This document shows positions 1 to 5,888 of a stretch of 7,653 bases of DNA, piece after piece. This DNA comes from Kiloniellaceae bacterium (GTDB lineage Bacteria > Pseudomonadota > Alphaproteobacteria > Kiloniellales > Kiloniellaceae), in assembly GCA_021776195.1 (NCBI GenBank), contig JAJFGK010000086.1, positions 1 through 7,653 on the forward strand, written 5' to 3'. The notes under the pieces are model-generated. The model had not been told where the DNA came from and made no database searches. It saw nothing but the letters and a program-made list of their open reading frames with translations. A program made the position numbers and the translations under genes. Position 1 is the stretch's first letter, and every line of letters begins with the position of its first letter.

Positions 1-434
1 TGCACCTGCTGGCCGCCCTCGATGCGGCGCTTGCTCTCCTTGCCCGCGGCGGAGCGTACATTGTGGTCGAACGCCGCGACGAAGGTCGCGCCGCTCGCTT
101 CGCGAACGATCTCGGCGCACTGGGGATAGTAGTCACGCACGACTCGCGCATGGTCGAGAAAGTCGATATCCGGGTTCGCCAAGGAATGGGCAAGAACTTC
201 GAAGCCGTTCTGGGACAGTGTCCGCCGCTTCGACCTCTGCAAACGCCGTGCATCATGAACGGGCATCGGCCGAGGTTCCCGATCCACGCCCACCCAACCG
301 GCATCGCTTCCGTCCCGGTCGCGGCGCGTGAACACCTTGCCGTTGCGATAGAGCGATGGCTCCGCCGACGCCGCCATGTAGCTGAACGATCCCATGCGGA
401 CCTCGTCCCTCCCCGCGTCCAATACCGAATTCAT
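1..434 (-). CDS. CmcJ/NvfI-family oxidoreductase, N-terminal part (runs off left edge)
   Basis: The reverse strand reads open from an ATG at 434 to the window edge, giving 144 complete codons with no stop. Seen in the translation: NGFEVL (residues 76-81), a DYYPQ segment (101-105), SGAT (114-117) and FDHNVR (122-127), followed by a basic stretch before the edge. This order resembles the CmcJ/NvfI family of putative non-haem iron, 2-oxoglutarate-type oxygenases (cephamycin CmcJ, fungal NvfI relatives), where an FDHxxR segment precedes the metal-site histidine and aspartate. Those ligands would lie beyond the edge and cannot be checked. An alternative start is the ATG at 395 (residue 14), which has a better ribosome site (GAGG, 5 nt spacer) than the ATG at 434 (GTAGG, 3 nt). 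The substrate is unknown. The family call rests on remembered motif order, not an alignment. Confidence 0.8.
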   Translation of the reverse strand, partial: MNSVLDAGRDEVRMGSFSYMAASAEPSLYRNGKVFTRRDRDGSDAGWVGVDREPRPMPVHDARRLQRSKRRTLSQNGFEVLAHSLANPDIDFLDHARVVRDYYPQCAEIVREASGATFVAAFDHNVRSAAGKESKRRIEGGQQV

Positions 435-886
435 AGGCCTACCGTTTCCCCATTTAGCAGTGCACACGCGAAACGCTGACCGCTATCGATTCCATCCACC
501 GATGTCGCGGCGCTCCGCCCGACCGCGCATCGTCAATCCGTGCCAATATACACAACGCCGAAAAAATCGAAAAACAGCACCCGCGCGCGCTCTTCGACTT
601 TGGCCAGCCATTGTGACAGCTCGCTACACACGCTTTTGAGCCGTGAAGCATTGTTTTGCCTTCTGCCCGGAAGTTCGGCCATCTGTTCTGGGAATTGGCC
701 CGCGGCCCTGCGCGGGGCAATCACGTCACGCTTCACGGCTTGGGCCGGGGCGGCTTCATCGGAGGCGACCTTCACGTCCGGGTCTTTCAGCATCTTGCCT
801 TCGGCTATCGTGCCGCCGCTGATCTCCATCTGCAACAGTACCGGGTCTGGACGCGGGGCGAAACGGGGCGTTAAGGTCGGCGGGTC
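435..886. other. Divergent intergenic region, 452 nt
   Basis: This spacer separates the minus-strand oxygenase start from the plus-strand cytochrome start, so promoters for both should lie here. It includes an AT-richer patch around 541-575 and 635-660, but I find no convincing paired -35/-10 hexamers in either direction. One minus-strand frame (829-533) could encode a small protein and is listed separately at low confidence. No strong hairpin, tandem repeat or RNA gene is evident. Confidence 0.6.
533..829 (-). CDS. Doubtful small hypothetical protein, 98 aa
   Basis: The frame is open from an ATG at 829 to a TGA at 533-535. Third codon positions are strongly GC-rich in the first two thirds, and the composition is protein-like (acidic and basic residues mixed, not just Arg/Gly/His), which is why I list it. 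Against it: the ATG at 829 has no ribosome site, the C-terminal third becomes AT-richer and ends in an odd Phe/Val-rich run, and the opposite strand is also open at 656-874. A later start at 793 has GAAGG 4 nt upstream and would give 86 aa. I recognise no family. It may be a spurious frame or a decayed gene. Confidence 0.2.
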   Translation of the reverse strand: MEISGGTIAEGKMLKDPDVKVASDEAAPAQAVKRDVIAPRRAAGQFPEQMAELPGRRQNNASRLKSVCSELSQWLAKVEERARVLFFDFFGVVYIGTD

Positions 887-1258
887 ATGCAGATCAGGTC
901 TCTTCTGCCAGCCGCCATCTTCGCCGCCATCACCACCGCCGGGCCGGCCCTGGCCGAGGGGTCGGCGAGCAAGGGCAGGGCTTTTTCCGAGAGCAACTGC
1001 GTGCGCTGTCATGTGGTGAGCGAAGAGACGCGCTACGCCGGGATCGGCTCGACGCCCTCGTTTTTCCTGCTGGCCAAGTTGGCGGACTACCAGGAGCGCT
1101 TTTCGACCTTTTTCGAGCGCCGCCCGCACCCGGCCTTCGTCAAGATGGAGGGCGCCGTGCCCTGGACCGACCTGCCGGCGCCGATCGAGCCTTTCGAGAT
1201 CACGATACTGGACCTCGACGACGTGATCGCCTACATCGAGACCCTGCGGGCGGAGTGA
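887..1258 (+). CDS. Small periplasmic monohaem c-type cytochrome
   Basis: The product has 123 residues. Residues 1-23 look like a Sec signal peptide: a basic start, a hydrophobic core, and an ALA cleavage site before Glu24. The mature protein of about 100 residues has one haem-attachment site, CVRCH at 38-42, so haem is covalently bound through Cys38 and Cys41 with His42 as the proximal ligand. Met87, in an HPAFVKM context, is the likely distal ligand. The C-terminal helix (about 108-121, ending IAYIETLRAE) matches the usual last helix of class I cytochrome c. It should act as a periplasmic electron carrier or as a subunit of an unidentified dehydrogenase. No oxidase or dehydrogenase gene adjoins it, so the partner is unknown. 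The start has AAGG at 873-876, 10 nt upstream. A composite repeat begins at its stop codon. Confidence 0.88.
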   Translation: MQIRSLLPAAIFAAITTAGPALAEGSASKGRAFSESNCVRCHVVSEETRYAGIGSTPSFFLLAKLADYQERFSTFFERRPHPAFVKMEGAVPWTDLPAPIEPFEITILDLDDVIAYIETLRAE

Positions 1259-1380
1259 TACCAGCGGTCATGAAGAATGGTAGTTGGACGCTCACTCGCC
1301 GCTGGGGCTATCCTCGCTTTCGCTGCGGGCGCGCGATTGCGCTTGCCAAAGGCCCATGAATGAAATTCAAGGTCCTTTGG
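1256..1380 (+). repeat. Composite 3'-of-gene repeat, copy A (125 nt)
   Basis: Beginning with the TGA stop of the cytochrome gene, the first 50 nt align without gaps to the 50 nt that begin with the stop of the minus-strand hydrolase (5888 downward): 36 of 50 positions match by my count. The best-kept part is 1289-1305 (CGCTCAC-N-CGCCGCT-N-G, 15 of 17). A spacer of 36 nt follows, then CTTG and a 35-nt hairpin, in the same order as in copy B. Within this copy CCAGCGG (1261-1267) and CCGCTGG (1299-1305) form an inverted repeat with a 31-nt gap, only partly kept in copy B. I do not recognise a named family. Confidence 0.65.
1346..1380 (+). repeat. 35-nt imperfect palindrome (hairpin of copy A)
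   Basis: The sequence is almost a perfect 35-nt palindrome. The outer arms CCAAAGG and CCTTTGG pair fully (7 bp). After a C/T mismatch two more C-G pairs form, then an A/A mismatch, then a 5-bp inner stem (TGAAT with ATTCA) closes a 3-nt loop. No T-tract follows, so it does not look like a standard intrinsic terminator. The same element is found at 5790-5824. Confidence 0.75.
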
Positions 1381-1566
1381 AATGACTCTCCAACGTTGTT
1401 TAGGGCCTGGAATTTCTACGGGTTTTCCCCAATCGTGGGACTCGCGCTGACGGGTTAATCTGACTACAATCTAGGGCAAAATTCGCGCCGAGACTTGCCA
1501 CCCTTTAAGGGGAGACGGGCCACTCGGCCGCGAGCCGCCCTCAACGAAAAAATGGAACCAGGCGTT
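1381..1566 (+). promoter_or_regulatory. Upstream region of the AsmA-family gene with a possible -10 element
   Basis: The best promoter-like hexamer is TACAAT at 1465-1470 (5 of 6 to TATAAT), 97 nt before the chosen start. I see no acceptable -35 at 16-18 nt spacing, so the call is weak. A small inverted repeat (CCCTT-T-AAGGG) lies at 1501-1511 in the presumed leader. No gene is evident in the stretch. Confidence 0.25.
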
Positions 1567-4500
1567 ATGAAAAAACTCCTCGTCGGCATCGTCGTTCTCC
1601 TGATCATCGTGGTGGGGGCGCTCTTCGCCGTGCCGCCGCTCATCGGCAACTCCCTGGTCAAGTCCCAGGTGGTCGAGGCGGTGCGCGAGGCGACCGGCCG
1701 CGAGGTGACAATCGGCGATCTCAGCGTCTCGGTCCTGCCCTCCATATCGCTCGGCATTAGCGATCTGACCCTGGCCAACGGCGCCGACATGTCGACCCCC
1801 GAGATGGTGACCCTGGGGCGGCTCGACCTGGACCTGCAGCTCTTCCCGCTGATCGGCAAGGCGGTCATGGTCGACCGTCTGGTGATCAGCGACGTGGCGA
1901 TCTTCCTCGAGAAGAACGGCCAGGGCGCGGCAAACTGGGTCTTCGACGCGCCGGCCGGGGCGGCCTCGGGATCCTCCAGCGCTGACGAGGGCGCCGGGGA
2001 CGAGGCGGGCGACGGCGGCCTTCCCCTGTCCGACCTGCGGCTCGCCGACGTGAAAATCGAAAACGCCATCTTCTCCTACATCGACCAGACCACCGGACAG
2101 GTCGTCGAGGCGCGCGATATCGCCTTTCAGGCGGCCCTGCCGAACCTCGCCGGCACGTTGGCGCTGGACGGCCAGATGTCGCTCAACGACAAGCCGGTGA
2201 CACTCAAGACCACGATCCAGAGCCCAGAGGCCCTGCTGAGCGGCGAGCCCGCCAATCTGGTGACCGCCGTGACCTCCGAGCTGATCAATCTCAACACCCA
2301 GATCGCCCTGGCCCAGAAGCCGCAGCCCGCGGTCGACGGCGCGACCAGCCTGGAAATCGGCTCGGTCGGCGCCCTGCTCGACTGGCTCGGCCAGCCCCTG
2401 CCCGCCGATCAGCCGGACCCGGGCCCGGTCAAGTTCGATGCCAAGTTCGAGACCCAGGGCGACAAGGTCGTGCTCCAGGAGGTCGTCCTGAAGGGCGCGG
2501 CGCTGGACCTGCGGGCCAGCGGCAGCCTCGAGTCGCTCGACGGCAAGACCAAGGTGGCGCTGCAGGTCGAGAGCGGCGAGCTCGATATCGACCGCTACCT
2601 GCCGCCGCCCAAGCCGGGCGCCGCCCCGGCCGTGGCCACCAAGTCTGAGGGTATGGCCGACAAGCCGCGCGGCCATCCCCTGGACGCGGTGCCCGACGAG
2701 GCCATCGACCTGTCGGCCCTGCGCGACCTGGAGGCCGACATCAAGATCGCCATGGGCGGCATCAAGGCCTCGGGCTACGAGATCGGCAAGATCGCCTTCA
2801 CCACCACCGTGGCCGACGGCAAGCTGCAGGCCAACCTCGAGGAGCTGGCGCTCTATGGCGGCCAGGTCACCGGCGTGGTCGGGCTCGACGCCACCACCGC
2901 CGAACTGGGCGTGACCAGCGACATCAAGCTCGACCAGGTCGACCTCGGCAAGCTGGCCGCGGTCGGCGCCGAGGGCGAGGCGCCGATCGCCGGCATCGCC
3001 TCGGGCAGCCTGACCGCCAAGGCCGTCGGCGAGAGCCCGCGCGCCCTGGTTCAGGCCCTGCAGGCCGCCCTGGTCTTCAAGCTCGGCAAGCTCGACGTGA
3101 AGAACGCGGCGGCCGGGGCGCTCTCCGGGGTCGACCTCGCGGTCGATCTGCCCGGCCTGTCGCAATCGCCCAGCGTCAAGGGCACGGTGATCTACAACAA
3201 ACGCAAGGTGGAGCTCGACATCGGCCTCGACCCGATCGACCAGGTCCTGGCCGGCGAGACCTTCGCGCTAACGGCCAAGATCGATTCCGAACTGGTCAAA
3301 TTCGGCTACGACGGCGACGTGCAGCAACAGCCCCTGCCCGGTCTCGACGGAACGATCAAGCTGGAGTCGGTCTCAGTCGGCAAACTGGCGGCCTGGCTGG
3401 GACAGCCCCTGCCCGCCGACCAGCCCGATCCCGGCCCGCTGAAGATCGCCGCGGTGCTGAAGGCCGCCGGCGAGGCGGCGGTGCTGGAGAGCGCGACCAT
3501 CGAAGGCGAGGCCCTGCAGGCCTCGGCCAGCGGCTCGGTCGACATCAGCGGCGAGGTCAATAAGATCAAGCTCGACCTGAAGGCCGGCATGCTCGATATC
3601 GACCGCTATCTGCCGCCGCCGGCTCCCGCGGCCGAGGCACCCGCGGCCGCGCCCGAAAGCGAGGCCAGCGCCGCCAGCGCACCGGCCGGCGGCAACCCGC
3701 TCGATGCCATCCCCGACGAGCCGATCGACCTGGCCGGCCTGCGCGGCACCGAGGCCGATATCTCGGTCGCCCTGGACGGCCTGAAGGCCAGCGGTTTCGC
3801 CCTCGGCGCGACCAACCTGGGGATCACCCTCAAGGGCGGCAAGCTGGCGGTCGCGATCAACGAACTCGCGCTCTACGGCGGCCAGATCAAGGGCAGCCTC
3901 GACCTCGACGGATCGAGCGACAGCCTCCTGGCGGCTAGCGACCTGGCGGTGACGACCCTGAACCTGGGCGATCTGGCCCGGGCTGCGGGCCAAGACCCGG
4001 CCCCGGCCGAAGGCATCCTGACGGCCAAGCTGACCGCGCAAACCCAAGGCGCGTCGCCGCGCGCCCTGGTCGGCGCCCTGGTGACCAATCTCGATCTGCA
4101 ACTGCGCGACGCCGCCCTGGCCGCCCTGCCCGACGTGGCGATCGGCGATCTGAACGGCAAGATCTCGATCCCCGGCCTCGACAAGGCGGTGACCGGCGAG
4201 ATCGCCCTGACCCTGAACGGCGAGCCCCTCACGGAAAGCTTCACCATCGACTCACCGCAAAAGGCCCTGGCGGGCAACCCCTTCGCCTTGAAGATCGCCA
4301 TGGCCTCGCAGCGCATCAACCTGTCGGTCGACGGCACGGTGCAGCAGGATCCTGTGCCGGGCCTCGACGGCACGCTGGAGCTGGACATCGCCTCGGTCGG
4401 CGAGCTGGCCGCCTGGCTCGGTCAGCCCCTGCCGGCCGATCAGCCCGACCCCGGCCCGCTCAAGGTGTCGGCGGTGATGGCCGCCGATGGCGGCAAGGTG

Positions 4501-5787
4501 GCGATCACCAAGGCCGACATCACCGGCAAGGCGGCCCAGGCCTCGGCCAGCGGGTCCTTCGACGGAACCGGCGAGATCGCCAAGTTCGAGGGCCGGCTCG
4601 ACGTCGCCAAGCTCGACCTCAACGCCTATCTGCCGCCCTCCAAGAAGGCGGAAGAAGAAGAGCCCCAGGCGGCCACGGGCGGCGGCGCCCAGGGCTGGAG
4701 CGAAGAGCCGATCGACGCCAGCGGCCTGCGCCAGGCCGAGGGCACCCTGGCGGTGACCCTGGCCAACGTGCTCTACAAGGAGGTTGAGGTGACCCAGGCC
4801 ACGGCCAATGTCACCCTGGCCGGCGGCGTCCTGAATGCCGACGTGAGCCAGGTCCAGTTCAACCCCGGCGCGGTCACGGCCAAGGCCACCCTGGACGGCT
4901 CCTCGGGCGACGTTCTGTCGGCCAGCTACGCGGTCTCGCTGAAGGGTATCGAGTCCAAGCCCTTCCTGTTGTCCTTCGCTGATATCGACTGGCTGTCGGG
5001 TAAACTGAACTACGAGACCCAGGGTGCCGCCGTGGGCGCCAACCAGAAACAACTGGTCGGTTCGCTGAACGGCGACGGCGCCTTTTCCTTCCTCGACGGC
5101 GCGGTCGAGGGTGTCGACCTGGCCGGCACGCTGCGCAACCTGGGCAAGCTCGGCCAGGAAGGTGGCGAGAAGCCGAAGACCGACTTCACCGAGCTGACCG
5201 GCACCTACACCATCAGGAACGGGCTGTTGAACAATCCCGATCTCCAGATGCTGGCCCCGCTGGTGCGGGTCACCGGCGCCGGCGACGTACCCCTGCCGGC
5301 GCGCACGGTCGACTATCGCTCCGAGGCCAAACTGGTCGCCTCGCTGGAGGGCCAGGGCAGCAAGGACCCGCTGGCCGGCATTCCCGTACCGGTGCATATC
5401 TTCGGTCCCTGGGACAAGGTCGACTACAAGATCGACTTCGCCTCCCTGGTCACCGGCGCGGCGGTCAACCCGGATAACCTGAAGGGCATCATCAGTGGCG
5501 AGGGTGCCGAGGGCGGCGCGGCGGGCCTGATCGAGGGCGTGCTTGGCGGCGGGACCAAGGGCGGGACCGAAGGCGGCGCGGCGGAAGGCGGCGCCACCGA
5601 AGGCGGGGCGGCCGGCGGCCTGATCAACAATCTCCTGGGCGGCGGCCAGACCCAGCAGGCCCCGGCGGCCGAAGACCCCGCGCCCGAGGCCAGCGGACCG
5701 GCGCCCACGACGACCCAGGAACAGCCTGCGCCGGCGCAAAAGAAAGACCCGGCAAAGGATCTCCTCAAGGGTCTGCTCGGGAACTGA
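1567..5787 (+). CDS. AsmA-family protein with three tandem modules, 1406 aa
   Basis: This is an inner-membrane-anchored periplasmic protein of the AsmA family, whose large members (TamB, YhdP, YdbH) are implicated in phospholipid transport to the outer membrane. Residues about 4-24 form one hydrophobic anchor after MKK. An AsmA-type N-terminal domain follows, ending in AANWVF (121-126). The middle holds three modules of 337 and 340 residue period, each with WLGQPLPADQPDPGP (starting at W273, W610, W950), an LDxxxYLPP segment (339, 676, 1016) and a Pro/Ala- or Glu-rich linker. Residues about 1169-1292 resemble the family's C-terminal domain (FLDGAVEGVDL, then TDFTELTGTY). A Gly/Ala/Glu-rich tail ends in KDLLKGLLGN. 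E. coli AsmA is 617 residues, so this is more than double. The start at 1567 is chosen because the anchor begins there; AGG lies 4 nt upstream. A TTG at 1495 is in frame but adds an unlikely Arg-rich leader. It stands alone, not in an operon. Confidence 0.93.
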   Translation: MKKLLVGIVVLLIIVVGALFAVPPLIGNSLVKSQVVEAVREATGREVTIGDLSVSVLPSISLGISDLTLANGADMSTPEMVTLGRLDLDLQLFPLIGKAVMVDRLVISDVAIFLEKNGQGAANWVFDAPAGAASGSSSADEGAGDEAGDGGLPLSDLRLADVKIENAIFSYIDQTTGQVVEARDIAFQAALPNLAGTLALDGQMSLNDKPVTLKTTIQSPEALLSGEPANLVTAVTSELINLNTQIALAQKPQPAVDGATSLEIGSVGALLDWLGQPLPADQPDPGPVKFDAKFETQGDKVVLQEVVLKGAALDLRASGSLESLDGKTKVALQVESGELDIDRYLPPPKPGAAPAVATKSEGMADKPRGHPLDAVPDEAIDLSALRDLEADIKIAMGGIKASGYEIGKIAFTTTVADGKLQANLEELALYGGQVTGVVGLDATTAELGVTSDIKLDQVDLGKLAAVGAEGEAPIAGIASGSLTAKAVGESPRALVQALQAALVFKLGKLDVKNAAAGALSGVDLAVDLPGLSQSPSVKGTVIYNKRKVELDIGLDPIDQVLAGETFALTAKIDSELVKFGYDGDVQQQPLPGLDGTIKLESVSVGKLAAWLGQPLPADQPDPGPLKIAAVLKAAGEAAVLESATIEGEALQASASGSVDISGEVNKIKLDLKAGMLDIDRYLPPPAPAAEAPAAAPESEASAASAPAGGNPLDAIPDEPIDLAGLRGTEADISVALDGLKASGFALGATNLGITLKGGKLAVAINELALYGGQIKGSLDLDGSSDSLLAASDLAVTTLNLGDLARAAGQDPAPAEGILTAKLTAQTQGASPRALVGALVTNLDLQLRDAALAALPDVAIGDLNGKISIPGLDKAVTGEIALTLNGEPLTESFTIDSPQKALAGNPFALKIAMASQRINLSVDGTVQQDPVPGLDGTLELDIASVGELAAWLGQPLPADQPDPGPLKVSAVMAADGGKVAITKADITGKAAQASASGSFDGTGEIAKFEGRLDVAKLDLNAYLPPSKKAEEEEPQAATGGGAQGWSEEPIDASGLRQAEGTLAVTLANVLYKEVEVTQATANVTLAGGVLNADVSQVQFNPGAVTAKATLDGSSGDVLSASYAVSLKGIESKPFLLSFADIDWLSGKLNYETQGAAVGANQKQLVGSLNGDGAFSFLDGAVEGVDLAGTLRNLGKLGQEGGEKPKTDFTELTGTYTIRNGLLNNPDLQMLAPLVRVTGAGDVPLPARTVDYRSEAKLVASLEGQGSKDPLAGIPVPVHIFGPWDKVDYKIDFASLVTGAAVNPDNLKGIISGEGAEGGAAGLIEGVLGGGTKGGTEGGAAEGGATEGGAAGGLINNLLGGGQTQQAPAAEDPAPEASGPAPTTTQEQPAPAQKKDPAKDLLKGLLGN
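2110..4940 (+). repeat. Three tandem modules of about 1011-1020 bp inside the AsmA-family gene
   Basis: The WLGQPLPADQPDPGP codons start at 2383, 3394 and 4414, giving periods of 1011 and 1020 bp. Flanking landmarks repeat at the same spacing: the D(V/I)-P-DE or EEPID segment before a conserved LR, ELALYGGQ (modules 1 and 2), and SPRALV (1 and 2). Module 3 diverges after its linker and runs into the C-terminal AsmA domain. Module boundaries are approximate. Similarity is clear at protein level, while codons have drifted, so these are old duplications. Confidence 0.85.
5548..5619 (+). repeat. Degenerate Gly/Ala/Glu low-complexity repeat in the AsmA-family C-terminal tail
   Basis: The codons read a run of KGG(T/A), EGG(A/T) units rich in GGC/GGG and GAA, which makes a flexible linker between two short hydrophobic motifs (GLIEGVLGG at residues 1320-1328 and GLINNLLGG at 1351-1359). 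The unit count may vary between strains because the DNA is a near-tandem GGCGG-rich repeat. Confidence 0.6.
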
Positions 5788-5789
5788 AA

Positions 5790-5824
5790 CCAGGAGCCCA
5801 TGAGATTGACTCATGGTCCTTTGG
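5790..5824. repeat. 35-nt imperfect palindrome (hairpin of copy B)
   Basis: The inner stem CCATGAG/CTCATGG is a perfect 7 bp around a 5-nt loop. The outer arms CCAGGAG/CCTTTGG pair with two possible G-U pairs and one mismatch on the plus-strand RNA. Length, mismatch position and the GGTCCTTTGG edge match the palindrome at 1346-1380. It could act as a bidirectional RNA hairpin that stabilises or separates the two convergent transcripts. No T-run follows in either direction, so classic rho-independent termination is not supported. Confidence 0.7.
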
Positions 5825-5888
5825 CAAGGGTAAGTGCTCTAGCGGCGCGTGAGCGCTCAACGGTCACTCTTTGTGGCCCGTGGTGTCA
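5790..5888 (-). repeat. Composite 3'-of-gene repeat, copy B (99 nt)
   Basis: Read on the minus strand from the TGA stop of the hydrolase gene (5888-5886), the order matches copy A: a 50-nt block (36 of 50 identical), a 10-nt spacer in place of 36, CTTGCCAAAGG (5828-5818, identical in both copies) and a 35-nt hairpin. The element fills almost the whole gap between two convergent stops, ending 2 nt from the TGA of the AsmA-family gene. It also contains a perfect 10-nt palindrome TGAGCGCTCA at 5850-5859, not kept in copy A. Confidence 0.65.

Noticed and set aside
530..550. TTGGCACGGATTGACG on the minus strand, resembling the -24 half of a sigma-54 promoter.
   Set aside because: The GC of the -12 element is absent at the required 10-nt spacing from the GG.
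540..1019. Plus-strand open frame of 159 codons overlapping the cytochrome start.
   Set aside because: Ser/Pro/Arg-rich composition without motifs, and it overlaps the signal peptide and haem site of the real gene in another frame.
1495..1566. In-frame TTG start that would extend the AsmA-family protein by 24 residues.
   Set aside because: It adds an Arg/Pro-rich leader ahead of a textbook MKK-plus-hydrophobic anchor, so the ATG at 1567 is far more likely.
1471..3165. Long open frame on the minus strand opposite the AsmA-family gene (564 codons), and another at 4252-5814 (520 codons).
   Set aside because: They are mirror frames of a GC-rich real gene: composition is skewed to Gly/Arg/Leu/Gln/Asp repeats that follow the sense-strand modules, and the sense product has clear family structure.
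5790..5824. The hairpin as a rho-independent terminator.
   Set aside because: No T-run follows the stem on either strand, and the stem is not especially GC-rich at its base.
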